This document shows, piece by piece, positions 11,326 through 23,276 of a stretch of DNA of 64,000 bases. Under the pieces are notes generated by a model. The model had not been told where the DNA came from. It did no database searches and saw only the letters and a list, made by a program, of their open reading frames with translations. A program made the position numbers and the translations under genes. How positions within the stretch are numbered: the stretch's first letter is position 1; each line of letters starts with the position of its first letter. Origin of the DNA: Henckelia pumila. Its lineage: Eukaryota > Streptophyta > Magnoliopsida > Lamiales > Gesneriaceae. Location: positions 94,816,151 through 94,880,150 of the forward strand of contig NC_133120.1 in NCBI RefSeq assembly GCF_033568475.1, read 5' to 3'.

Positions 11326-12688
11326 TATTATTTTCAGCTTCTTTAGTTGGTGAAATAATAATAATTTCTCATAAAAAGTTCATTCATCCCTGTTTAATCA
11401 TTATATGTAATAATATTAATAAAATTTAGTTTGCTCTTATAAAAAAAATTTTTGTTCTCAACCAACAATATCAACGATTTTCTTGAAAAACTTATGATAT
11501 GTTTGTCTGGTAGATTCATAGAAATTATTTTTTGGCTGATTTTTAAATTTTTTTTTTATATCTTGTGTATTAAAATTTAAAATAAAAATAATAGAATGGC
11601 TAAATATGATATAATTTTTGTCGATATGGTATAATGTTCAAATATTTTTTTTTTAAATATTGGATCATCGTCATCTTCAATAATGTTCAAGTTATAAAAT
11701 CCATAAAATTACATGAAAAAAAACTTTTAAAAAGTATGCAGGACTCCATATAATTCTGTAAGATTCTGAAAATTTTATTAGAAATGAATCAACTTCATAA
11801 AAATATGTTATTTTAAAAAGTCATTAAAAATCATTAAAAGTCTGAATTGAATACACAACTGTAAACGTTATTTTCAATTTCAAATCCCAACAAATCCTGT
11901 CTAATTTCATATCTCAACTAATCTGGATTCCATCAAGGGAGAGAACATTGATGAAATTTTGAGTGCGAGGCATGAATGAAACAAGTAAAAATAGTTTTCT
12001 AAAGATTTGGTCTCCTACCATATCACATATTTTTATCCGTGAGATGGTTCGACCTGGAATATATCTATAATTAGAGAAATATTTTTGTCATGAAAAATAA
12101 TAATCTCAAAAATGTCTCACGTAAGTTTTTGTTTTAGTGTTTTCGAAAAAAAAAAAATTATCCAATGCTGTTTTCTTTTCATCCATGGGAAGAATGTGGT
12201 TAAATGACCTGAAAATTAGAAGATTCTTAATTAATATTAAGTGTGGCGTGGAGCAGTTGGGCTGGGCACATGCCAGCCAGCCAACTTTTTGTCACAGGAA
12301 GTCAAATCTAACTACAGCCAAAGAAACATTCGGCCATTGCCAATAATTGCGCCAAAAAAAACTGTCACGCAGCAAAAAATCCTCTCATTAGTTAACACAA
12401 AACAATAACAACATTATCATTATTAGTGTTATTATTATTTTTCAAAAATTAAAATAAAAAGACAAATATAATCCAACAAGAACTAGAGGAGAGAGATATG
12501 CAAAACCAACCTCTCTTCTTTAGGTCTCTCAAATTATTTAATGCACCCGAGTATATTTACAATATCTGATAATATATTATTGCGTTTGACTCGGCTTCTT
12601 CCCGATATTTGCTTATTCTTGGTTTCTTGGAAATTTGTTACGTTCGAATTCTCCATTTTCTTTCTGGGTTATTGTTCTTTGGTAAATT

Positions 12689-13849
12689 ATGAATAAGGTT
12701 CGTGCCAATTCGTCTCCCGAGTTGCTTCCGCCGCCATTAAACATGGAACAACAATATGACGATTCTGCGCTAGAAGGTACCCAATTCATCTCAGTATTAT
12801 CGTATTTGTTTACCAATTAATTATGTTTTTGTTACGAAATAGATCATCATATGTTGTAAATCTGTAGGGCGATCAACGTTTTAAATCTTGAGTCATCTTC
12901 ATGAATGAATTATTCGTCCCTTTTGGTAGAAAGATCCATACACCGTTGAGCTTTTGTCCATTGTTTTTTCCTTGAATATTGCAAGATTGAGATTCAAAAC
13001 TTTCATATATGTCGATTTTGTTGTTCAGGGGTGGCATCAAACGTGAAGTTATTGTTAAAGCTAATCCAAGATCACAAAAATGCCTGCGATAAAGAGACAA
13101 ACGACAGCCGGAGAATGTTGAGGGTGGCCACTATGATGACCATTCTTGATGGTGTTAGAAGCAGAATCCAGAAATGCCAATCTTTTGGAAACAAGAAAGC
13201 AGAGGCGGAGCTGCGGCGATGCAACACTGATCTAAGGCGGAACATCCCGAGGGACCGGAAAATCGGAAACGAGCCTCTGGACGACGAAAAAGAGAGGCTA
13301 AAACAAGAACTGAATTCAAGTTTAACGACACAAAAGAGCTTGAGTGTCATGTGCTCTAGTTTAGGGAGAGAAAGGGAGATTATGGCCACACAGCTTTCAC
13401 TCAAGGTTCACGAATTGAGCGAATTGGAGGATCTTGTTAATGATCTCAAGAAGCAGAACCAGAGATTGCTAGATAAATTAAGAGAATGCTCCTCAGAGCA
13501 CAAGGAGAAAAGGTTCAATGGTGTGGGGAGAGGAGAGTCACAAGGGAATGTGGGATTGCAAGAGAGAAACAAGGAGCTCTCGGACCAACTCCTGAAGTCC
13601 CTAGATGGATACCGATCCATTAAAAGAAAGCTCAGAGAAGCACAAGAAGAGAACATCGTGATGCGCAACAAGATTGATGAAATGGAAGGCAAAGTCATCA
13701 CAAGAATGGAGAAAGTTCGAGGTTTCAAGGAACGTATATCATTATCTTCCAGAGACGACGTTCCTGATGACGTTCGGACGGAGATCGTAGCGTTGAACGA
13801 TATGTTCCACTACTTTCAAGAATGTGTGAGGCTAAAGGGTCTAGCATGA
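12689..13849 (+). CDS. Plant coiled-coil protein of unknown function, 2 exons, 302 aa
   Basis: Exon 1 is 12689-12776 and exon 2 is 13029-13849; the intron is 252 bp with GT..AG ends (AAG|GTACCC, TTCAG|GGG). Joining restores one open frame from ATG 12689 to the TGA at 13847-13849. The first ~30 residues, encoded by exon 1, are Pro/Asn/Gln-rich. The rest is highly charged and helical with heptad-like leucines, notably the KERLKQELNSSL, ELEDLVNDLKKQNQRLLDKL and NKELSDQLLKSLDGYRSIK stretches, so an extended coiled coil is expected. A short conserved-looking tail contains VRGFKERISL and LNDMFHYFQECVRL. No signal peptide, membrane segment or catalytic motif is seen. I do not recognise the family, and the function is unknown. 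Splice structure, codon quality and the absence of stops argue for a real gene. Confidence 0.8.
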
Positions 13850-15104
13850 GAAGAAGTCATGCATTATTTGACTGCCATTTTGGTGCCTGACGTGGTTTAG
13901 ATCAATCCTAGTTTGTTGATTATGTTTTATTGAGGTATATAGTTCGTTCCATCAACGTTGTACGTTCTCGATTTCGCGCAACTTGTTGATGTTTATGTAG
14001 CTCAGAAGGATTTTATTTGCTTAATGAAATTTGCTCATTAGCTTTTTGTTGTGTATTTGTATCCTTGTTAACTTATGCATGCTAACAAAATTTTGGGTTA
14101 AAATCTAGTTTTCTGTACTACATAGCAAATTATTTCCTTTTATCTATTTTATGTAACACTTGTTAATTTATCAAAATATTCTCAATTTTTAGATAAAAAT
14201 AAAATCTTGATTTTAATAATATTTTTATATTTTTCATGTAATAGTAACAATATATGTTAATCTTCCTAAAAAAAACAATATATGTTAAACCTTTTCCGTG
14301 CTTTGGATTTGAATTTGAAAAGCCCAATGTGCCTCTGCGTCCTCTTCCCACGAAATTAGATGGTCTGGGCTTGTCGAAACCTAAATTTAGTTTATATTTT
14401 AAAAGATCATTATTCAATCAGACCCCAAGCCCAACTCAATTCACATTATATCAATTATCAGACTCAATTTGATTTTTGTTGGGTTGGATCTATTTGGGCC
14501 AAATCGATTTGCATGTTAGCTCTATTCAGCATTTTGTTGGTTGTTATTAACTTAAATGAATTGAGTAATGTCAACTTTTGCATGTTAGATCTATTTGGGC
14601 CTACTCGATCAATTTGGGTTGTATCTAAATTTTGTCATGTGTGTATATATATCGGTCCCCTTATTATTATTTTTGTGAATTGCAAACAACTTTTCATTCA
14701 TCAAGAACTAGGGGTAGAAGAGTATAAACTCATAAGATCACCAACAAACGTCAATGTCTTCAATCAAACAAAAAGATTAACATAAAAACGAGAGTGCCAA
14801 GATAACATGTGGGCAATTTCATTTGCTTGTCTACGGACAAAATGAACTGTCACATTTTCACTTTTAGTTGAGATCAATCTTATGAAATAAATCTAGTTTA
14901 TGGTATATGTTGAAAGAGATTAATTGATGATCGATAAATAAGCAAGAAGTAAATATTTTATATCTATTTGTATTATTCTAATTGTTATATTACTAATTTA
15001 CATTCCTTGTGTTTCTATTATTATTTTAAATCATTTTGATTTCATCCTAATTTGAGTGACAAGAGTGGTTACGTCGAGTGCAGGAAGAGAGGGATCTCAT
15101 GATC

Positions 15105-15292
15105 GGAAATGTCGATGTCACCTTGAGGGTACCACCCTTAAGGTGGTGTGTCACTTTGTGATTGACTACTCATATGGGTCCCACAGTAACCAATCACAAA
15201 CTGACACGCTATCTTGAGGGTACTGTGGGACCCATATGAGTAGCCAATCACAAAATGACACGCCACCTTGAAGGTGTGACATCGACAAATCC
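15105..15292. mobile_element. 188-bp foldback MITE with perfect 9-bp target duplication
   Basis: Almost the whole element is an inverted repeat. The left end GGAAATGTCGATGTCACCTT pairs with the inverted right end, GGATTTGTCGATGTCACACC, and the inner arms share ACTCATATGGGTCCCACAGT. Both flanks carry CTCATGATC (15096-15104 and 15293-15301). The 9-bp duplication and long TIRs are characteristic of Mutator-like elements. Confidence 0.85.
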
Positions 15293-15945
15293 CTCATGAT
15301 CATCTCTCAGGGAAGCATAACAACATATAATAAAATATGAGAAACGTAACATAACAACTAAACATTACTTGTTTTCCAAATATGGTAATTAATAGAACAT
15401 AAATTTTTTGAGTATTTTTATGTTATTTAAAAATATTGACAAATCTTAATAAAATTAATAGTTTGAGTTGTTGAAGTTTTAAATATCTTATTTTAAGAAT
15501 TAAGGAATTTTGTAAGAAGAATAATGATCAATTAGAAGTAAAATTGTTTTTTTACGCGTAAAACTTGTACACTTCTATGAAAAAATATCATTCGTCACAA
15601 ACTCAACTAACATATGTGAAAGCTCGTCACTCACATAGATAAAAGTGAAGGGGAGGAATTAAGAAGCAATAGAATGTTCTACGGTATTTGCCCGATCTAA
15701 GCTCACGAATAAAATCTGAGATGACTGGTTCTTTCTTCTGGTCTCTAACCTCTGAATGTCAATTTTTACTTCCAAAATTCACGATGAAATGCATTTAACA
15801 AATATTAGAGTATGGATTACACAAGAGTACTTATCTATACTATTAATGCAATGTCACAATTTGAAACTCCATCGACGTGAACGACGGACGCTAATATATT
15901 ATCCTAATAAAAATTTCAATTTTTGTAAAGAAACGACATGTTTAT

Positions 15946-16125
15946 TAGGGGTGTCAAAAATAAATCCAACAACTCAACGTGACACGAGTCGAACCGAAAA
16001 TATCGAGTTAGAGTTGAGGATTTTTGGGTTTGGTCGAATCGGATTAACCCGCGGAAATCTAACCCGAAAAATTTAGTCGCGTTTGGGTTGGGTTCGGGTC
16101 AACCCGAGTTGCCCCGAGATGACAC
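15946..16125. mobile_element. Fragment with hAT-like end and GGGTTGGGTTCGGG-rich body
   Basis: It begins TAGGGGTGTCAAAAA, like the ends of many plant hAT derivatives and like the TIR of the 3250-3587 element. It continues with Arg/Gly-codon-like CCCGAA and GGGTT repeats. The opposite end is not clear (GATGACACGAA near 16116 is a weak candidate), and an ATT microsatellite follows. Confidence 0.35.
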
Positions 16126-16128
16126 GAA

Positions 16129-16130
16129 AC

Positions 16131-16165
<35 letters not shown>
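16129..16165. repeat. (ATT)n microsatellite
   Basis: About 11 consecutive TTA/ATT trinucleotides. Confidence 0.9.
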
Positions 16166-16167
<2 letters not shown>

Positions 16168-16853
16168 AAATTAAGAAAAAATTGCTACATTTTTATACGT
16201 TGTATGTTTGAAAAAATTTATTGCATATTAATATAATAAATTTTTGTTATTTAATGTTTATTTTGTATAATTTTGAATTTTTAATATAATTTTGAATTTT
16301 TTTGTAGTTAGTACCTTAGTTTTAAAATTTCTCCCACTTTGTTTTAAAATCATTTTTATTTTTTATTTTTTTAAAAATAAATTGGACCCACTTACTACTG
16401 TATATTAATTTTGGAAAAAAGAACCATTAATGAAGAATTCTTGTATCTATCCTATTTTTACCAAAACAAAAGGGAAGGAGTTGAATGATATTGGTAGGTA
16501 GGTGACGAAGTAATTTTTTTTTAAATATAAATAAATGGGCGGATGGTTTTAATTTTTAATATAAATAAATGAGCGGATGATTTAATTGAGTTTACACTGA
16601 AAAGTGCTGCATGTTCACAAGTTGAAAAAATTGAACTTAATTCATATAATATGAATAATGGCAGCAAATTCATGGTCTTGTGGATGCACACGTAATATAT
16701 ATATATAATAAAAATATAAATAGAAATATAAATAAATATCGTAAAAGATGTATCCAAAATGTTCCATGGGAAAGGTGGTAGGACTAATCGCACTAAAAAG
16801 CACGTGCTTGTAGTGTAGCTGCACCAAACATTCAATTTGACTATTAGGTGAGG

Positions 16854-16855
<2 letters not shown>

Positions 16856-16888
<33 letters not shown>
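16856..16888. repeat. (AT)n microsatellite
   Basis: About 16 consecutive AT dinucleotides. Confidence 0.9.
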
Positions 16889-16889
<1 letters not shown>

Positions 16890-17139
16890 GACGTAGGTGT
16901 TAGATTTTATTTTATTTTACATGCATAATTAAAAGCTATGGTTACTGAAAAAAATTCAAATCTTTAGTATAAAATTAATTATCTTATAATATTATTATGA
17001 TTGACAAGGATACTAAATACTTGATCTATATTATTTGTTACCAATTTCTGGGATAAGCAGTGATCTCACTCTAGTGTCAAGATTTTGGGAAAGCAATGAG
17101 TTAAAATTAGTGAAAGTAGAGATCAATATTGTTGTTGAG

Positions 17140-17309
17140 GGATTATTCTATACTACAATTGGAATACTTCTCCCCACATGATGTGGTCAAATATCAATTA
17201 TTGGATCATCAAGACATATGTCAATTTCCATAAAAATATGTGGATCCCACATGATCCAATGGTATGGAAATAGAGAGAGAAACACTCCCGGTGTAGCATA
17301 GACTAACCC
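17140..17309. mobile_element. 170-bp foldback MITE with near-perfect 9-bp target duplication
   Basis: The left end GGATTATTCTATACTACA pairs with the inverted right end GGGTTAGTCTATGCTACA. Flanks are GTTGTTGAG (17131-17139) and GTTATTGAG (17310-17318), 8 of 9 identical. Inner arms carry TTGGATCAT and its inverse ATGATCCAA. It has no coding capacity and fits a Mutator-like non-autonomous element. Confidence 0.7.
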
Positions 17310-19051
17310 GTTATTGAGTTTGATACTTTAAATTTTATAAACCAGTGTGGTTTATACTACGTACGTACTGTTTTTTCGCATGCGATGACGTTCGAAGTGT
17401 TCTTTCATGGGCCATTGTTTTATCAATCATGAATGATATATTGTCATGTGTTATGAAAATGATTTATTCAAATTGCATGTTATGATTTTGCCAATTCAAA
17501 ATGTTTGGAATTTGGATCCAGGAAATATCCCTGGAGGGAGTCATGTGACGAAATTGAATGTGTTTGCATATTTGATTAAGTGATACACAACTTATTCTCA
17601 TTTTTTTAATTTTAAATCTCGAAAAGGACGACATCTTTCTTCGCTGTATTGATGTATGCCTGGTATTCGTCGTATGCGTTAAATAATCGAAGTATTTTTC
17701 ATGAACACCAATAACAGTTTTTACATGATACCTGTAATAATATTAATATACAAAAACTTTTATGATATTGTCTTGCACTTTCACTTCAACGCCGTGAGAC
17801 AAATTTTTTATCTGAAATAATCTATTAAAAATATTATTTTTTATTATAAATATAAATCAGAAAACCTACTAAACCTACTCATAATAATAACTCATATCAT
17901 GTATGCTATTGAAAAAATTGCGTGCCTTTGTTTGTTTAAACGTGTATATATTAGCTGCATTCTTCAGTAATATAAAATGGGTCAATGAAGTGGCACGCAC
18001 ACTTTTAAACAAATTTGCGTGTTCTTACGTACTTAACTTTGCATCTTTCTGTTGCATCTTTGAAATTTTTTCTAGTTAACTGGTTAACTTTGTAACGAAT
18101 GGCTTTACTTTTCATTAACAAAAGTTAAACAAATTTACCTAAAAAAACCTTATAGATGGCATGTTTGTGACAAGGTAGCTACCGAGACGAATGTAACCTA
18201 AATGGTTGTTAAGTATTAAATATGAACCTGCGTGCGTGTATTAATCAATAGGCATTACTTTCTAAAATAAGTAGTTTTGATCATTTTAGGTGAACATATA
18301 ATTTTCTTTCTTCATCGAAGAAAAGTTAGAATACATCTCGTATCATATTTGACCTTATCCGCACTTGAAATTTATAAAACTATATAAAAAATTAATATTG
18401 ATTTTAATTATGACTAATAATCACAGAATAGTTACTTATATTTAAAAAAAAATCTATATATCTCCCTGATTGCAGCTGGCTCTTTGGAAAATGAAAAATG
18501 TGCAAGACTCTGTATTTTTCTCTTTTAATAGGCAAGTATTTGATAAATTAATATTATTGAATTAAATATATCTTCAAAATACAATTTAAATTTAGTAGTT
18601 TGAAAAATACATGGGTGAAGTTTTTAGATTTCTTTGACTCACCAAAAAGGTTTAATCATTTTAAAAGCACTTCTTAGTTCAACTTTTGCCAAGTATTTTC
18701 TCATATTAATTAAAAACGATATCTACAAGTCTTAATTCATGAAGACCTTTTTTTTTTAGGAGAGGTTAGTTAGCCGACCACAATGTAACATCTGCTGAAA
18801 TAAAATAAAAAAAAACAAAATAAAAATTCCAAACGGAAAATACTTGTAACCTTCCGGTTTCCAATGTTTCTATAAACAGGAAGAATAGTCAAAGTACACA
18901 ATCTAAAATAAATTAACAAATAAAAATAAGACTAGAACATAATATTTATTTGGAAACTTAGGTTATATTTGGACATGTATTTATAAAATATTTTATAAAT
19001 GTATTTTTTTTAAAAAATTATAAAATATTTTAAAAGTTGTTTTAAGAATAA

Positions 19052-19604
19052 CGAAAGTACATTTTTGATATTATAATTTGCACATTTTTTATTTTTTGTC
19101 CTATTAACATTGAATTCACCTTTTTAGTCATGTAATTTATATGATTTTTTTCATTTTAAGCCGAGTTAACACTGAATTTACATTTTTATTCATGTAACTT
19201 TCATTTTTATTTTTAGTCCTGTCAACACTGAATTTTCATTTTTTTGTCCTACACTTTCATTTATTTTTATTTTTATTTTTAGTCATATATAAATTCATCG
19301 ATAATATGACTACAAAAAAAAAATATATGAAAGTTGCAGGACAAAAAAATAAAAATTCAATGTTAACAAGACTAAAAGTGAAAAAAGAATGCAAGTTACA
19401 GAACTAAAATGTAAATTCAGTGTTAACAGAACTTAAAATGAAAAAAAAATCATATAAGTTACAGGACTAAATGCGAATTCAATGTTAATACGATCAAAAA
19501 ATGAAAAAAAAATTCAAGTTATAGGAATAAAATTGCAAATTTACTTTTAACATGACAAAAAATGAAAAATGTGCAAATTACAGGACCAAAATTGTAATTC
19601 TCCC
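19052..19604. mobile_element. 553-bp foldback element with perfect 9-bp target duplication
   Basis: A long imperfect palindrome whose arms contain repeats of the type TTAGTCCTGTCAACACTGAA on one side and TTCAATGTTAACAAGACTAA on the other. The inverted right end reads GGGAGAATTACAATTTTGG. Both flanks are TAAGAATAA (19043-19051 and 19605-19613). Sequences just outside (TTTGGACATG near 18970 and ATCCAAACACATAC near 19772) are inverted relative to each other, so it may sit inside an older MITE. Confidence 0.8.
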
Positions 19605-20940
19605 TAAGAATAACTATGTGTTTGTACAATTATTCTATAAAAATATTTTAACATCACAAAAGTAATGTTCATCTATATTTTCAATATTTTTATTCTAAAA
19701 ATATCTAAAAATACCTCTCAAATGTTCTTAAAAAAAACACTTTTTTAAAAAATATTTTATAAAAAATTTATCCAAACACATACTTCAAATTTTCATTTAT
19801 AAAATACTAAAAATATTTTATAATTACGTGTTCAAACGAAAACTTGATGTATGGAAAATATTCTTTGTTTTTAATTTCATTTCATATATAAAAACTTTCA
19901 CTTTTTTATTGTATGAAGAGAATCTTGAATTAAATGAAAAAAGCTAATAAACTACAGCACGGCAACGACCAAAATCTTATAGAATTTGAATGGTCCAAAT
20001 GGATTCGGTGAAATTGAAAACCCCAAGTAGCAATTGCCATGTTTGAAAAATATATAGTTTCTAGCTGGCACTGTACCATAAAAAGATATTTTTGGGGGGA
20101 AAAAAAAGGTTTTGTAAAATATAGAGAAACTCTCTCCCAACTGCCTCGGGATGGTGGTAGGTAAAGGCACATGTCCACAAGAATATATATTATAAATTTA
20201 TAATATACAATATAATATTTGGATTGTACGTGGATTCAATACTCTAGTAGAAACTCTTCCTTTTTTTTTACATTTTTTTTCCTTGTCGGTATTATTCACC
20301 ACTGAACAATTATTTGGTAAGGACATAAAATAATTGGAATCATTTGAAATATTTACTATAAAACTTTATCTCGCATGTACGTAATCATGACATGATGTAT
20401 GATCTATCATATATGACTAAAGAAATATGTACTTGCATGTAAAAATTTGTAAAAACATAATATGTTAAAAATCAAACATAATTAATTTAATCAATGTCGT
20501 CGTAATGTACCCTTCTATTATACGTACATTAAATATAGAAAAAAATATATAAAGATTGTAATTAAAAACTGATATTGGACTTTCAAAGTACATGGCCGTG
20601 AATTTACCAGAAACAGTTTCATTCTATGATGATCGCTCTGATTAAAACTCAAAACAATTTCCAAACATAAATTAATTTGATCGATGAACGCCTAGAAATG
20701 TCAATATCATGAGTCATTTTCGCAGCTATTCCAGAGAATGAAACGATGGTTTCTCAAATCACGTACGTACACGATATGGCAATTCTATACACTAGGAGAA
20801 TCAAACAAATTAATAATATTACATTATTGAATTTCACAAGCAGAGATTTTCTTGCCCAAAGATGGATTTAAAAAAAAAAAAAAAAAAAAGCGAAAGAAAA
20901 AGAAAAAGAAAAATTCGTACTCAGGCCGATACATGGATGA

Positions 20941-22473
20941 TCAGGACATGGTTAACAACGCGTTTGCATGCTCTTGCACGACTTTCCAGGCGAGGATTAC
21001 ATGTCTGTTTTCAGTGAGACTCGCCCCGACAGCGAATCGCATCACATATTCCCCACCAATCACGGCGTGTGTCATGTAAATCTTCCCTGATTCGTTGATG
21101 GATTCCAGCAACTTGGCGTTGAAATTGTTGGCCGCTTCCTCCTTTGACACGCTGTGATGCTGTGGCAGTATCGCACCGATTTCGATCGGGGAAATCCGGA
21201 AGCAAACCGTGGCGAAGTTCCGGGGGACCACCACCTCGAACCTCTTGTCCATTCCTATCAACCCTTCGAAATTCTTGGCCATTTTTATATGACTCCGTAG
21301 GAATTTCCTGAGATTCGACACGCCGTAGCTGCGGAGGACTAGCCACAGCTTCAGGGACCTGAAGCGGCGGCTCAGTGTGATCTGCCAGTCTTTGTAATCA
21401 ACCACTTGCTTCGTTTCCGAGGCTTTGTTTCGGAGATACTCTGGATATGTAGACAGGGCTTTAATCAAGGCGCTGGGGTCTTTCACCCACAGGCAGCAGC
21501 AATCCAACGTTGTTAAGAACCATTTGTGTGCGTTGAAACTGAAAGAGTCGGCGTTTTCTACTCCGTTCAAGAAATGACGGTACTCCGGCAAGATGCACGC
21601 GCTTCCGGCGTATGCTGCATCCACGTGGACCCATATCCCGAACTCCTTCGCCACCTGGCACAGCGGCCCCAGCGTATCCACCGCCGTCGAAGATGTTGTC
21701 CCGATGGTGGAGCACAGGTACAGAGGCACCAGCCCTGCTTCGATGTCGGATTCCACGGTCGCCCGGAATGCTTCCGCGGTCAGCCCGAATGCGGTGGTTT
21801 TCGTCGTGGCGACTGCCCGGAAATTGTTGGGGTTGATGCCGGCTATCTGAGCCGCCTTCTGCAGAGCTGAGTGGGTTTGATCCGATCCATATACAACGAG
21901 CTTGTTGATATTCTCCCTGCCGATCTTCTTCAGCACCTGATCCCTGGCACCGACCACAGTGCAAAGCATGGCCTCGCAGGTGGTTCCCTGCATGACGCCA
22001 CCTCCCCCGCCGGAGAAGAGGAACTCCGACGGGAGATCGAGCATTTTCCCCATCCAATCCATGACGATGCTCTCGAGCTCGGTGGCAGCGGGAGACGACA
22101 TCCAGTTGAAGCCAACAATGTTGAATCCAGTGCTCAGCATTTCTCCAAGAAATCCAGCGATACTTCCGCTGGATGGGAAGTAGGCATAATAATTAGGACT
22201 CTGCCAATGAGTGATCCCTGGCACAATGTCTTTCTGCACGTCATGGAGTATCTCTTCAATGGCTTCCGGCTCGTTCGGAGCAGCTTCCGGCAACCTCTTC
22301 CGGAGATAGCCAGGCTCCACCTGGCTACGGACAGGATATTTCTCCACATTCTTGTAATAATCGGCAATGAAATCTATGACCATGTGACCTTGCCTTCTGA
22401 ACTCCTCCGGGTCCATAGGCTTAATGGTTCCAGAGAATCCATTTTCAAGTTTTTGATTCTCAACACTCCCCAT
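20941..22473 (-). CDS. TYDC: Tyrosine/DOPA decarboxylase (aromatic L-amino acid decarboxylase, group II PLP enzyme), 510 aa
   Basis: A single-exon frame with the length and intronless layout usual for plant TyDCs. It decarboxylates tyrosine and/or DOPA to tyramine/dopamine in the cytosol, feeding phenylethanoid glycosides or alkaloids. The PLP lysine is K317 in [16 protein letters not shown]201 ([12 protein letters not shown]) and D285 ([11 protein letters not shown]) fit the cofactor-stacking and ring-nitrogen roles. The catalytic-loop residue is Tyr346 ([11 protein letters not shown]), which marks a decarboxylase; the related aldehyde synthases carry Phe there. Ser368 in LSRRF matches the TyDC state rather than the Gly of tryptophan decarboxylases, so phenolic substrates are likely. 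ATG 22473 gives the typical N terminus ([11 protein letters not shown] near 20-30). No break is seen. GC content is well above its surroundings, as expected for coding sequence. Tyrosine versus DOPA preference cannot be told. Confidence 0.93.
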   Translation of the reverse strand: MGSVENQKLENGFSGTIKPMDPEEFRRQGHMVIDFIADYYKNVEKYPVRSQVEPGYLRKRLPEAAPNEPEAIEEILHDVQKDIVPGITHWQSPNYYAYFPSSGSIAGFLGEMLSTGFNIVGFNWMSSPAATELESIVMDWMGKMLDLPSEFLFSGGGGGVMQGTTCEAMLCTVVGARDQVLKKIGRENINKLVVYGSDQTHSALQKAAQIAGINPNNFRAVATTKTTAFGLTAEAFRATVESDIEAGLVPLYLCSTIGTTSSTAVDTLGPLCQVAKEFGIWVHVDAAYAGSACILPEYRHFLNGVENADSFSFNAHKWFLTTLDCCCLWVKDPSALIKALSTYPEYLRNKASETKQVVDYKDWQITLSRRFRSLKLWLVLRSYGVSNLRKFLRSHIKMAKNFEGLIGMDKRFEVVVPRNFATVCFRISPIEIGAILPQHHSVSKEEAANNFNAKLLESINESGKIYMTHAVIGGEYVMRFAVGASLTENRHVILAWKVVQEHANALLTMS

Positions 22474-22634
22474 TTCACTCGCAAATTGATCTCTTCTTGG
22501 CTAATCGTGAAAGGAGTTATAATTTCACTATGTAGCACGAGAATATGAGAAGGGAAAAAAAGAGAATTGAGATTTTTTTTTTTAAAAAAAATTTCCTCAA
22601 CTTCTTTTTAATGTTTATGTGTGGGGAGACTAAG

Positions 22635-22644
22635 CTATATATAT
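22635..22644 (-). promoter_or_regulatory. TATA box of the decarboxylase gene
   Basis: The minus strand reads ATATATATAG about 165 bp upstream of the decarboxylase ATG, implying a 5' UTR of about 130 nt. Only about 245 bp of non-transposon sequence lies between this box and the edge of the transposon nest at 22889. Confidence 0.55.
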
Positions 22645-22893
22645 GTAGAAAGAGTGGACCTTTGGAGGTGGTAGATGGGGGAAGAAGGTTTCCTATATTT
22701 TTATTAGAGTTGGTAGTTGTTGGGCAAAGGGTTTGGTCTTCCCACCGGTTCAACTTAGACAGCGCCCCCTTAATTATTATCTTCTAAAAGGTCCAAATTT
22801 TAAGGTTTTTTTTTTTTTTTTTTATCAACCATTCATTTGATATGTGGCTACATAAATCAAATTAATGGTTATGATCACAATATATGTTACACC

Positions 22894-23147
22894 TGTTGTG
22901 AAAAGTAAAAATTTATGATAAAAACTAAAAACTCTAAAACTCAAAATATATATCAAACCAAACACTTATAAAATCTTATCTCTAAACTTGTGTTATTTTT
23001 TCACAAATGTTGAGGTCTATTTATAGATCCTCAATTGAAAAATGTCCAAAAATAAATATGTCATCCATTACATAATCAAAAATTAAAATATCATCACATC
23101 ACCATCACGATAATTTTCAATCTAATTTTAATATATAATTTCCAATA
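22894..23147 (-). repeat. 3' LTR of copia B
   Basis: 254 bp. It begins TGTTGTGAAAAG on the plus strand and is homologous to 61378-61596. It holds a segment near 22975-23010 that is missing from the other copy. Plus-strand TCTATTTATAGATC near 23018 is a TATA-like palindrome in both LTRs. The outer minus-strand start is TA rather than TG, probably by mutation. Confidence 0.85.
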
Positions 23148-23276
23148 CTCCCCCTTGTGATGATGATCGTGATATCATGTGTTTGTATACTGCCTCGTTA
23201 AAAACCTTACTAGAAAAAACCCAGTGGGATAAAAACCATAGCAAGGAAAAAAGAGTGCAGCCACGTAAACTCCCCC
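23148..23276 (-). other. 3' untranslated region and polypurine tracts of copia B
   Basis: On the minus strand the LTR is preceded by CACAAGGGGGAG (23148-23159), the expected primer tract for plus-strand DNA synthesis. A second purine tract, GAGGGGGAGT, lies at about 23269-23278 beside the end of pol. Between them is a block with TTTTTATCCCACTGGGTTTT and AAGGTTTTTAACGAGGCA, which I recall as recurring downstream of pol in many plant copia elements. Confidence 0.7.

Larger units (their letters stand above)
8539..12688. other. 3' flank of the AIR synthetase gene and gene-free AT-rich spacer
   Basis: The first few hundred bases are probably 3' UTR and flank. The rest is AT-rich, with only short chance frames. 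It contains the 50-bp tandem duplication and the AT microsatellite listed separately. The 10500-11900 stretch repeats degenerate phrases such as CATATAATTCT and TTTTATAGAATTC, suggesting decayed small transposons that could not be delimited. Confidence 0.6.
13850..20940. other. Gene-free spacer with several small transposons
   Basis: The first few hundred bases are presumably the 3' UTR of the coiled-coil gene. Beyond that there are only short chance frames, microsatellites and the foldback elements listed separately. An A-rich tract of about 46 bp lies near 20867-20912, just beyond the 3' end of the decarboxylase gene. Confidence 0.6.

Noticed and set aside
21011-22183. Long alternative-frame ORFs over the decarboxylase (up to 198-225 codons).
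   Set aside because: Shadows of the GC-rich coding sequence; the 510-aa frame carries all family motifs.
20941-22473. Phenylacetaldehyde/aromatic aldehyde synthase or tryptophan decarboxylase as identity.
   Set aside because: The catalytic-loop residue is Tyr (not Phe) and the substrate-pocket residue in LSRRF is Ser (not Gly).
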